Assembly (NCBI RefSeq): GCF_002198665.1
Contig: NZ_MWLM01000054.1
Span: 1-64,000 of the forward strand
Direction of reading: 5' to 3'
DNA: 64,000 nt
DNA from: Novosphingobium sp. B 225
Lineage (GTDB): Bacteria > Pseudomonadota > Alphaproteobacteria > Sphingomonadales > Sphingomonadaceae
Of this stretch, positions 24,599 through 32,009 are shown in pieces (the first letter of the stretch is position 1; each line of letters starts with the position of its first letter). The notes beneath the pieces are model-generated. The model searched no databases. It was given only the letters and a program-made list of their open reading frames with translations, and was not told where the DNA came from. A program made the translations under genes and the position numbers.

Positions 24599-25006
24599 TC
24601 AGTCGATCGGCACCGCGTTGGAATAGGTGCAGCCGGGACGCAGCCAGATGGTCCCGCCAAACCCGCTGCCGGTGGCGCCGATCCGTTGCAACTGGAAGTT
24701 TCCGGTTACTTTGAGCGTCAGGGTGCCGGCGCCGCTGGCGCCCTCGTTCAGGTCCACCCATTGGCCGGTTACCACATTGCCACTGCGGGTGCCCTTGAAC
24801 AGGTTGGTCCAGCTGGCCCCGTCGTCTTTGCTTTTGCCCTGCCACCACACCGCATTGCCGGTGCTGCGGATGCGATAGGTGCCGCCGTCGTTGGCTTTGA
24901 AGGTGCCGGACAGCGCAGGCTGAGCTTTGCAGGTGGCGGCACCGGCGGGGCTGGTGGCCAGCAAAGCCAGACCAAGTCCGGCAAGGGCGATGTGCAAGCT
25001 GGTCAT
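24599..25006 (-). CDS. Small exported protein, unknown
   Basis: 135 residues with a cleavable signal peptide (MTSLHIALAGLGLALLATSPAGA) and a GGAG ribosome site. The mature domain is beta-rich: GTFKANDGGTYRIRSTGNAVWW, GNVVTGQWVDLNEG, GTIWLRPGC. Two Cys at the ends (near 26 and 128) could form a disulfide. It looks like a single-domain beta barrel or sandwich. Function unknown. Confidence 0.7.
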   Translation of the reverse strand: MTSLHIALAGLGLALLATSPAGAATCKAQPALSGTFKANDGGTYRIRSTGNAVWWQGKSKDDGASWTNLFKGTRSGNVVTGQWVDLNEGASGAGTLTLKVTGNFQLQRIGATGSGFGGTIWLRPGCTYSNAVPID

Positions 25007-25035
25007 CGGCAGCTCCGGTTCGCGGCTGGCCGCTA

Positions 25036-25416
25036 TCAATGCGTCAGCGAACGCCGCAGGCGGTAACGCCCGCCGTCAAAATCCTCAAACAGTTCGGCGA
25101 CGCTAGGATGATCGATCGGCCCGGCTTCGCCATCGGACAGCAGGTTCTGCTGGCTGACATAGGCGACATAGCTCGAATCGCCGTTTTCGGCGAGCAGGTG
25201 GTAGAACGGCTGTTCGCGGTGCGGGCGCACTTCTTGCGGGATCGATTCGTACCATTCCTCGCTATTGGCGAAGACCGGATCGATATCGAACACCACGCCG
25301 CGGAAATCGAACACCTTGTGCCGTACAACATCGCCGATCCCGAACCGTGACTTGGTGCGCAGCGGGGCATCGACCTTGCGGCCAGCCTGGGGCGAGAAGA
25401 AGGTGGCTCGGTCCAT
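25036..25416 (-). CDS. hspQ: Heat-shock protein HspQ (YccV-like)
   Basis: 126 residues. The core from residue 20 on matches HspQ: KSRFGIGDVVRHKVFDFRGVVFDIDP, then REQPFYHLLAE, YVAYVSQQNLL and a C-terminal DFDGGRYRLR. The N-terminal 20 residues are extra. HspQ/YccV binds hemimethylated DNA and acts as a Lon adaptor in enterobacteria. The ATG at 25416 was chosen over one at 25452, which gives an unusual extension. Confidence 0.88.
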   Translation of the reverse strand: MDRATFFSPQAGRKVDAPLRTKSRFGIGDVVRHKVFDFRGVVFDIDPVFANSEEWYESIPQEVRPHREQPFYHLLAENGDSSYVAYVSQQNLLSDGEAGPIDHPSVAELFEDFDGGRYRLRRSLTH

Positions 25417-25573
25417 AAGTCGCAATATAGGGTGTTCAGGCCGCCGAAACAACGCCGGACCTTTGCCGGTCCCCGTATTTCCCGGCCAAGGGGGCTTGGC
25501 AAGCGCCCCGGCTTAGGCTAACCGCGCGCTTCCCGACCCGTCCGGCCCCACGGCCAGACACCGGCGATCTCGC

Positions 25574-25664
<91 letters not shown>

Positions 25665-25777
25665 CTTGCGTTCCGCAAATATCCCCTAAGCGCTTATTTC
25701 TCTTGCATTTTCGCCGATTTGTGAGCATTGTTGTTCCCTGTTCGTTTCATTGCTTCCATGTGCTTCCACATCGATCC

Positions 25778-25817
25778 GGGGGCACGGCTGGGGGCAGCGT
25801 CCGGAGATCCGGGGGCA
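25778..25817 (+). repeat. Three GGGGGCA repeats before the integrase remnant
   Basis: GGGGGCA occurs at 25778-25784, 25790-25796 and 25811-25817; the first and third are within the longer match GATCCGGGGGCA. They sit between tRNA-Ser and the integrase ATG, where integrase arm-type or regulatory sites are expected. Confidence 0.45.
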
Positions 25818-25820
25818 TCG

Positions 25821-25903
25821 ATGCTGACCGAGATGCAAGTGAAGAACGCCAAGGCTAGGGAGCGGGACTACAAGCTCGCCGATTCCGAGGGTCTGTACTG
25901 GAC
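25821..25903 (+). pseudogene. Tyrosine integrase, N-terminal remnant
   Basis: About 27 codons (MLTEMQVKNAKARERDYK, then LADSEGLYW) match the start of the arm-binding domain (DUF4102) of P4-type integrases. The similarity stops abruptly at 25903, where an IS-like sequence begins, so some 370 residues are missing. Together with the tRNA just upstream this marks an old island insertion at tRNA-Ser. Confidence 0.8.
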
Positions 25904-26152
25904 TTGTAACGGTTTTGCGCCGGTCACCTGAGCGTTTAGAGCTCGCAACAGGAGACCGATGAGATGATGAAGCATTCAGAAGAGTTCAAGCAGCAGGCGG
26001 TACGCATTGCGCTCACCAGCGGTCTGCCGCGAGAGCGGGTTGCAGTGGATTTGGGGATCGGCAAGTCGACGCTGGTCAAGTGGATTGCGCAATATCGGCC
26101 GACAGATTTGACCTCAGCGCCGCAGGCAGATCTGGCGCGCGAGAACGACGGT
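25904..26152 (+). mobile_element. IS3-family fragment, left part
   Basis: Begins near TGTAACGGTTTTGCGCC, where the integrase homology breaks off, and contains the orfA start. OrfB and the right end are absent, so the element is not mobile. The left boundary is estimated from loss of the integrase reading frame. The right boundary near 26152 is where orfA homology stops. Confidence 0.55.
25964..26152 (+). pseudogene. IS3-type orfA transposase, truncated
   Basis: 63 codons match the orfA HTH protein: MMKHSEEFKQQAVRIALTSG, GKSTLVKWIAQYRP and SAPQADLAREN. After REND the usual leucine-zipper and LKKATVFFA tail is missing. The frame then continues through unrelated sequence to 26227. The HTH would bind the IS ends if made, but no orfB is present. 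Confidence 0.8.
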
Positions 26153-26272
26153 ATCAGGTTGCCAAGCGTTAAGTTCAGAAGAGGATCGTTGGTTCACCAG
26201 CATCCAACCGTCGCCAGAGCCGCCTGAGCATCCGTACTTGCAAATTCTGGCCGAAGATCGGACTGCTCCTGA

Positions 26273-26458
26273 AGTCTGCGCGCCGCCAGCATTGCTACGT
26301 TTGACAAAAAGGCGTGGAGCGCGGCGGCGAACCTGTTTTACTCACCGGTCAAAGCGATCGACTGCGGCGGCGAGGTCTGTCACGGCGAGCGCAAGCTGGT
26401 CAATGAGGCGGACGGGTCGACCAACCGTGTTGACGTCGTCGCAAAGTATAGCTTCTAA
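26273..26458 (+). pseudogene. DcaP-like porin, C-terminal remnant
   Basis: A frame without a start runs from a TGA at 26270-26272 to TAA at 26456-26458. It reads ATFDKKAWSAAANLFYSPVK, then GGEVCHGERKLV and NRVDVVAKYSF. The NL-x-x-SPV, GxE-x-x-xGER and R-x-x-x-x-AKYSF pattern, with a final Phe, fits the last strands of DcaP-like trimeric outer-membrane porins. Some 85% of the gene is missing. It directly precedes the MFS transporter, suggesting a lost outer-membrane partner. 26153-26272 shows nothing recognisable. Confidence 0.6.
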
Positions 26459-26478
26459 GACCATCGGGGAGAGGACCA

Positions 26479-28218
26479 ATGGACCTGCAAATGCGAGAAT
26501 CGGCCGAGGATATAAGCTCGCTGCCCAAGCACCATAAGCCGACCCATGACGAGAAACTGGTGATCACCGCTTCGTCGCTGGGCACCGTTTTCGAATGGTA
26601 CGATTTCTATCTCTATGGCCTTCTGGCCACCTTCATCTCGAAGGTGTTCTTTGCCGGCGTCAACGAAACCACCGGGTTCATCCTGGCGCTGGGGGCCTTC
26701 GCCGCCGGTTTCGCGGTGCGCCCGTTCGGGGCGATCTTCTTCGGCCGGATCGGCGATCTGGTCGGTCGCAAGAACACATTCCTGGTCACCATGGGGATCA
26801 TGGGCCTGTCCACTTTCGTGGTCGGCCTGCTGCCCGGCTATGAAAGCTGGGGTGTCGCTTCACCGATCATTCTGGTCTTGCTGCGCATTCTTCAGGGCCT
26901 GGCGCTGGGCGGTGAATACGGCGGCGCAGCGACTTACGTGGCCGAGCATGCCCCCAACAACAAGCGTGGGCTTTACACCAGCTTCATCCAGATCACAGCC
27001 ACCTTTGGCCTGTTCGCGGCGCTGCTGGTGGTGCTGGGCTTCCGCACCTGGATGGGTGAGGAAAGCTTCGCCGCCTGGGGCTGGCGCGTGCCGTTCCTGA
27101 TCTCGATCGTGCTGCTGGCGGTTTCGATGTGGATCCGAATGCAGTTGAACGAGAGCCCGGTCTATCAGAAGATGAAGGACGAGGGCACCACGTCGAAGGC
27201 TCCGTTGACCGAAGCCTTCGGCCGCTGGAGCAACCTCAAGTTCGTGCTAATCTGCCTGTTCGGTGCCGGCATGGGCCAGGCCGTGGTGTGGTACGGCGGG
27301 CAGTTCTACGCCCAGTTCTTCCTTGAAAAGACCATGAAGGTCGATGGCGCGACCACTAATATCCTGGTCGCCACTGCGTTGTTGATGGGTACTCCGTTCT
27401 TCGTGTTCTGGGGCTGGCTGTCGGACCGGATCGGTCGCAAGTACATCATCCTGGGCGGCTGCGCCCTGGCTGCACTGACTTACTTCCCGGCCTTCCACCA
27501 GCTGGCGCTGGCCACCAACCCGGCGCTCAACGCGGCAACTGAATCGAGCCCGGTCTCGGTGACCGCTGCTCCGGGTGAGTGCTCGTTCCAATTCGATCCG
27601 ATCGGCAAGAACAAGTTTGATGGCTCCAGCTGCGATATCGCCAAGGCCTATTTCGCCCGCAACGGCCTCAACTACGTCAATGTCGAGGCTGCGGCCGGAA
27701 CAGCGGCGACAGTCCAGGTCGGCGACAAGGTGATCGAAGTGCCCAACCCGACCCAGGTGACCGGCAAGGACCGCGACGATGCGATCAAGAAGTTCGGCGG
27801 CACACTGACCACCGCGCTGAAGGATGCAGGCTATCCGATCAAGGAAAACCCCGCAGCTGCCAAGGATCCCAAGGCCGCCAAGCTGGTGTTCTTCGCCGAC
27901 AAGGCGCAGATCAACAAGCCGCTGGCGATCGCGATCCTGTTCTACCTCGTGCTGCTGGTGACCATGGTCTATGGCCCGATAGCGGCAATGCTGGTCGAAC
28001 TGTTCCCCAGCCGGATCCGCTATACCTCGATGTCGCTGCCCTATCACATTGCCAACGGCTGGTTCGGCGGGTTCCTGCCCACCACGGCTTTTGCGATGGT
28101 CGCGGCCAAGGGGGACATCTACTACGGCCTGTGGTACCCGGTCGCGATTGCCACCGCCACCGTGGTGATCGGGCTGCTGTTCCTGCCTGAAACGTTCAAG
28201 CGGAACATCGACGACTGA
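26479..28218 (+). CDS. MFS transporter, metabolite:H+ symporter family
   Basis: 579 residues. The start of the MFS domain (GTVFEWYDFYLYG) and the loop GRIGDLVGRKNTF are diagnostic of the MHS family (ProP, KgtP, ShiA). A second GWLSDRIGRKY loop marks the other half. Between about residues 345 and 478 is an extra hydrophilic domain with two Cys (GECSFQF and SSCD), located on one membrane face before the last three helices; most relatives lack it. Carboxylate or betaine uptake is likely. The GGAGAGG site precedes the ATG. Confidence 0.9.
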   Translation: MDLQMRESAEDISSLPKHHKPTHDEKLVITASSLGTVFEWYDFYLYGLLATFISKVFFAGVNETTGFILALGAFAAGFAVRPFGAIFFGRIGDLVGRKNTFLVTMGIMGLSTFVVGLLPGYESWGVASPIILVLLRILQGLALGGEYGGAATYVAEHAPNNKRGLYTSFIQITATFGLFAALLVVLGFRTWMGEESFAAWGWRVPFLISIVLLAVSMWIRMQLNESPVYQKMKDEGTTSKAPLTEAFGRWSNLKFVLICLFGAGMGQAVVWYGGQFYAQFFLEKTMKVDGATTNILVATALLMGTPFFVFWGWLSDRIGRKYIILGGCALAALTYFPAFHQLALATNPALNAATESSPVSVTAAPGECSFQFDPIGKNKFDGSSCDIAKAYFARNGLNYVNVEAAAGTAATVQVGDKVIEVPNPTQVTGKDRDDAIKKFGGTLTTALKDAGYPIKENPAAAKDPKAAKLVFFADKAQINKPLAIAILFYLVLLVTMVYGPIAAMLVELFPSRIRYTSMSLPYHIANGWFGGFLPTTAFAMVAAKGDIYYGLWYPVAIATATVVIGLLFLPETFKRNIDD

Positions 28219-28235
28219 CCCGTTCTCCCAGGAAG

Positions 28236-28272
28236 ATGCCGCGCCTTGATCCCGATCATGGCGCGGCATTTT
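28236..28272 (+). terminator. Terminator after the MFS gene
   Basis: ATGCCGCGCC, a 14-base loop, then GGCGCGGCAT and TTT. Ten-bp perfect arms 17 bases after the stop. It separates the transporter from the GNAT and prpE genes. Confidence 0.85.
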
Positions 28273-28313
28273 GCCATGGGCATAGGCAGTGCCTCGACCA
28301 AATGGAGTATATC

Positions 28314-28817
28314 ATGACTACCAAGCTCAGTACCCGGGCCGGGATTGTCCTCGACGTGCGCACCGCCAGCGAATCCGACGAGCCGGCGCTGGCAGCCTTT
28401 TTCGATTCGGTCAGCGATGAGGACCGGCGCTTTCGCTTTTTGGCCGCAGCCGAGCACGTCAGCCACGAACAGCTCGATCCCCTGATCCATTCCGACCATT
28501 TCCAGTCGGAGAGCTTTCTGGCGTTCGATCAGGCCAATGGCGAACTGGTCGGATCGGCACTGCTGGCCTGCGACAAGGCGCTCGACACTGGCGAGATCGC
28601 GGTTTCGGTCCGCAGCGATTACCGGAGCAAAGGCGTTGGCTGGGCACTGCTCGACCTGCTCGGCAGCGAAGCGCAGCGGCGCGGTGTGCGCCGGGTGATC
28701 GCGATCGAAAGCCGCGACAATCACGCAGCGATCGAACTTGAACGCGAAAAGGGCTTTACTCCCGAAGCGTTTGACGGTGATCCAACGCTCGTGATCCTTT
28801 CGAAGACCTTCCGCTAG
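28314..28817 (+). CDS. GNAT-family acetyltransferase
   Basis: 167 residues with an N-terminal DVRTASESDEPALAAFFDSVSDED, a core strand GELVGSALLACD and the acetyl-CoA loop RSDYRSKGVGWALL. It ends with AIESRDNHAAIELEREKGF. This resembles the GNAT domain found attached to, or next to, acyl-CoA synthetases. The next gene is propionyl-CoA synthetase, so lysine acetylation control of that enzyme is possible but inferred. ATG with GGAG site. Confidence 0.85.
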   Translation: MTTKLSTRAGIVLDVRTASESDEPALAAFFDSVSDEDRRFRFLAAAEHVSHEQLDPLIHSDHFQSESFLAFDQANGELVGSALLACDKALDTGEIAVSVRSDYRSKGVGWALLDLLGSEAQRRGVRRVIAIESRDNHAAIELEREKGFTPEAFDGDPTLVILSKTFR

Positions 28818-28836
28818 ATCAAGGGAGCGTGATGCA

Positions 28837-30711
28837 ATGAGCCAAGCATACCTGGACGCCTGGCAGCAAAGCATCGCCGATCCGGAACTGTTCTGGAGCA
28901 CGGCCGCGCGCGCGATCGACTGGACCACACCGCCCCAGCGCGCCTGGGACGATGTGCGCGGCTGGTTTGCCGGCGGAACACTCAATACTGCCGCCAATTG
29001 CCTCGACCGTCACGTCGAGGCCGGCCGCGGTGAAAGCACCGCGCTGATCTATGACAGCCCGGTGACCGATACCGTCCGCACCTGGACCTACCGCGAACTG
29101 CAAGACGAGGTCGGCCGGGTCGCGGCGATGCTGGTCCGGCTGGGCCTGGACAAGGGTGACCGGGTTATCATCTACATGCCGATGATCCCGCAGACCGTCT
29201 TCGCAATGCTGGCCTGCGCGCGGCTGGGGGCGATCCACTCGGTTGTGTTCGGCGGCTTCGCCCCGCTCGAACTCGCCAAACGGATCGACGACGCCGCGCC
29301 CAAGGTGCTGTTGACCGCCAGTTGCGGGATCGAAGGCAGCCGGATCCTGGCCTACAAGCCAATGGTCGACGAGGCACTGACCCTCGCCAGTCACCAGGTT
29401 GAACATGTCGTGCTGCTCCAGCGCGACCAGATCAGCGCCGAACTTCAGGCCCCCCGCGACCTCGACTGGGAAGCGCTGCGCGGCGCCAGCGCCGCCGATC
29501 CGGTCCCGCCGGCGGCCGAGCTTGCCGCCGACGATCCGCTCTACATCCTCTACACTTCGGGCACTACCGGCACCCCCAAGGGTGTGGTGCGCGAGAACGG
29601 CGGGCATGCAGTGGCGCTCGCCTGGTCGATGGCCAACATCTATGGGATCGGCCCTGGCGACACGTTCTGGGCGGCCAGCGATGTCGGCTGGGTCGTCGGG
29701 CACAGCTACATCGTCTATGCCCCGCTGCTGGTCGGTGCCGCCACAGTGCTGTTCGAGGGCAAACCGGTCGGCACCCCCGATCCGGGCACATTCTGGCGGG
29801 TAATGAGCCGCCACCAGGTCAAGAGCTTCTTCACCGCCCCCACCGCGATCCGTGCGGTGCGCAAGGAAGATCCCGATGCCAAACTGCTGAAGGAGATCGG
29901 CACGGGTGACTGCCGGGTGATCTTCCTCGCCGGCGAGCGCGCCGACCCTGATACGATCGGCTGGCTAGAAGGGCACAGCGGTCTACCGGTGATCGATCAC
30001 TGGTGGCAGACCGAACTGGGCTGGCCCGGGGTGGCTTCCTGCTTTGCGCTTGGCGACCTGCGCCGCAAGCGCGGTAGCGCGGGCTTTCCGGTCCCCGGCT
30101 ACCGTTTCGAAATTCTCGACGAGGGCGGCAAGCCCCTGCCCGCCGGGCAAAGCGGCGCGGTGGCGATCAAGGCCCCGCTGGCTCCGGGCGCGTTTCGCAC
30201 GCTGTGGAACAATCAGGCCGGGTTCGACAAGAACTTCGCGGGCTTTCCGGGATATTACGAAACCGGTGATGCCGGGCATTTCGATGACGAAGGGTTCCTG
30301 CATATCATGGGCCGCACCGACGACATCATCAATGTTGCGGGCCACCGCCTCTCGACCGGGCAGATGGAACAGATCGTCGCCAGCCAGGACGGCGTGTCCG
30401 AATGCGCGGTGATCGGTGCCGACGATGCGATCAAGGGGATGATTCCGGTCGCCTTTGTGGTCGCGCGCGCCGGTCATGAAGGCGATGCCTCGCTGCACGG
30501 CCGGGTCATCGCGGCAGTTCGCAATGAACTGGGCGCAGTCGCCGCACTCAAGACTGCCTTCGTGGTCACCGCGCTGCCCAAGACCCGATCGGGTAAAATC
30601 CTGCGCAACCTGCTGCGCAAGATCGTCAATGGCGAAGACTACACGATCCCGCCCACGATCGAAGACCCCTCGGTCGCAAGAGCAATTGCGCAAGCTGTCA
30701 ACCAACGCTGA
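28837..30711 (+). CDS. prpE: Propionyl-CoA synthetase
   Basis: 624 residues of the acetyl/propionyl-CoA synthetase group. Motifs: YTSGTTGTPKGVVRENGGH, WWQTELGWP, YYETGDAG, GRTDDIINVAGHRLSTG and the catalytic Lys in PKTRSGKILR. The VRENGGH stretch and DVGWVVGHSYIVYAPL favour PrpE over Acs. It activates propionate or related short acids with ATP and CoA. Its start follows the GNAT stop by 19 bases, with a GGGAG site. Confidence 0.93.
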   Translation: MSQAYLDAWQQSIADPELFWSTAARAIDWTTPPQRAWDDVRGWFAGGTLNTAANCLDRHVEAGRGESTALIYDSPVTDTVRTWTYRELQDEVGRVAAMLVRLGLDKGDRVIIYMPMIPQTVFAMLACARLGAIHSVVFGGFAPLELAKRIDDAAPKVLLTASCGIEGSRILAYKPMVDEALTLASHQVEHVVLLQRDQISAELQAPRDLDWEALRGASAADPVPPAAELAADDPLYILYTSGTTGTPKGVVRENGGHAVALAWSMANIYGIGPGDTFWAASDVGWVVGHSYIVYAPLLVGAATVLFEGKPVGTPDPGTFWRVMSRHQVKSFFTAPTAIRAVRKEDPDAKLLKEIGTGDCRVIFLAGERADPDTIGWLEGHSGLPVIDHWWQTELGWPGVASCFALGDLRRKRGSAGFPVPGYRFEILDEGGKPLPAGQSGAVAIKAPLAPGAFRTLWNNQAGFDKNFAGFPGYYETGDAGHFDDEGFLHIMGRTDDIINVAGHRLSTGQMEQIVASQDGVSECAVIGADDAIKGMIPVAFVVARAGHEGDASLHGRVIAAVRNELGAVAALKTAFVVTALPKTRSGKILRNLLRKIVNGEDYTIPPTIEDPSVARAIAQAVNQR

Positions 30712-31220
30712 TTTATGCTGAATGCGGCGGCGGGGTGCTATCCAATCCGATCCTATGATGTTGGGTCTATCAAATCTCTAAAAAAACTCAAGAAACCAAG
30801 GATTTCCTGACGGACTAGCCATGCCGGCGATGCTCCCCTGCCAGCTTCCATGAAACGCCGGAACCGAAATATTTGTCGCTCACTGCTTCGACGACAAGCC
30901 ATCGCCCCTCGTCGCCCTCACCAGGCACCGTTTCTTCCGGTGAGAGGTAAACAAGATCGGCCACAAGGTTTCTGTGGAGGGTTTTTGTCGGCGATGTTGT
31001 CGGATCCAGAATGGCACTTTTCAGACCCATGGTAGCGGAAGCGGTCATTCAAGGTGAGAGAAGGCTCGATGCCGGCTCCCGCTAACATTGCGGTCGCTCA
31101 ACGTTCGTCCGGTGCAGCTTGGAACCTGTCGGTTGCTCATCAACTCAAAGGCTGACGAAGCGCTTGAGCTGGCAGGGGGCGACATGAATGGTTCGGCAGC
31201 TGACCTTTGACGGCAGCCAA
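30712..31220. other. Gene-poor spacer between prpE and the TSUP gene
   Basis: A 509-base stretch between two convergent genes. It has lower GC at its left end and one minus-strand reading frame, listed separately. I see no clear terminator, tRNA or IS end. Its composition differs somewhat from neighbouring coding DNA, and it may hold degraded genes. Confidence 0.5.
30815..31030 (-). CDS. Possible small protein, unknown
   Basis: A 71-residue frame starting MGLKSAILDPTTSPTKTL, with a plausible protein-like middle (LVADLVYLSPEETVPGEGDE). A further ATG lies at 31048. Neither has a convincing ribosome site, and no family is recognised. It may be the tail of a decayed gene rather than a working one. 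Confidence 0.3.
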   Translation of the reverse strand: MGLKSAILDPTTSPTKTLHRNLVADLVYLSPEETVPGEGDEGRWLVVEAVSDKYFGSGVSWKLAGEHRRHG

Positions 31221-31973
31221 CTACCCCGCCATCCGCAACATCGCTCCCAGGGTGGCAATCGCAATCAAGCCAACTACCAGCGCCCGCCAGTGCCGATCGG
31301 GAATCTTGCCAAAATACCGGCTGCCCAGCGCATTCCCGATGGCAAGCGCTGGAAAGCAGGCGAGGGCAAGCCCGCCCAGTTGCCAATCAAGTTTGCCCAG
31401 CGCCAGCGCCGCGAGCGCGACGAACAAGGGGCCCCAAAGGAATATCACGATCAAGGAATCGCGGGTCAAGGCAGCAGGAACCCCTCTGCGCACGAAATAG
31501 TAGATCACGGGCGGCCCAGGGATCGCGGCGAAAGATCCGAGTAGCCCGGTCAACAAGCCGGTTACGATCATCGGGCCGATGCCCGATGGTGGCAGCGGTG
31601 GGCGCGGAATAACGATCACGACGAAAGCCGCCAATGCGATCACGGCGATTGCCAGTCGGGCTATGTCGGGCGGTGTGTTGAACAGCAGTGCCAGCCCCAA
31701 CGGTGTTGCTGCGATTGCTGCCAGGGTAATAATGCTCACTTGCCGTCGGTTGACGTTTCGCCAGGCCGCGCGATAGCCCATCGTGCCTGCCAGGCAACCG
31801 ACCAGAATTGCCAGCAGAACAGTCCGTTCGGGTGGCAACACAAGGTTGACCAGCGGCACCAGCACTACTGCCAGTCCTACCCCGGTAAGCCCTCGTACGA
31901 ACCCCGCGATCAGCACGATCCCCGCAACCATCAGCATCGATAACGGTGCAAGTCCGGTCAGTGCTTCAATCAT
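31221..31973 (-). CDS. TSUP (TauE/SafE) family permease
   Basis: 250 residues, eight predicted membrane helices. The two-repeat TSUP pattern is visible: AGFVRGLTGVGLAVVLVPLV in the first half and GLLTGLLGSFAAIPGPPVIYYFV in the second. Family members move sulfite, sulfonates or organic acids. It is the last gene of the minus-strand set that starts at the PQQ dehydrogenase, so it may export or import an acid made by those enzymes. An upstream in-frame TTG at 31991 is an alternative start. Confidence 0.85.
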   Translation of the reverse strand: MIEALTGLAPLSMLMVAGIVLIAGFVRGLTGVGLAVVLVPLVNLVLPPERTVLLAILVGCLAGTMGYRAAWRNVNRRQVSIITLAAIAATPLGLALLFNTPPDIARLAIAVIALAAFVVIVIPRPPLPPSGIGPMIVTGLLTGLLGSFAAIPGPPVIYYFVRRGVPAALTRDSLIVIFLWGPLFVALAALALGKLDWQLGGLALACFPALAIGNALGSRYFGKIPDRHWRALVVGLIAIATLGAMLRMAG

Positions 31974-32009
31974 GCCCGATCGCACCGGCAAAAATCATCA
32001 CATGGCGCA

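Noticed and set aside
26238-26537. 99-residue frame before the MFS gene
   Set aside because: It is an off-frame reading of the porin remnant and runs into the MFS start; its composition is Arg/Thr-rich and unlike a real protein.
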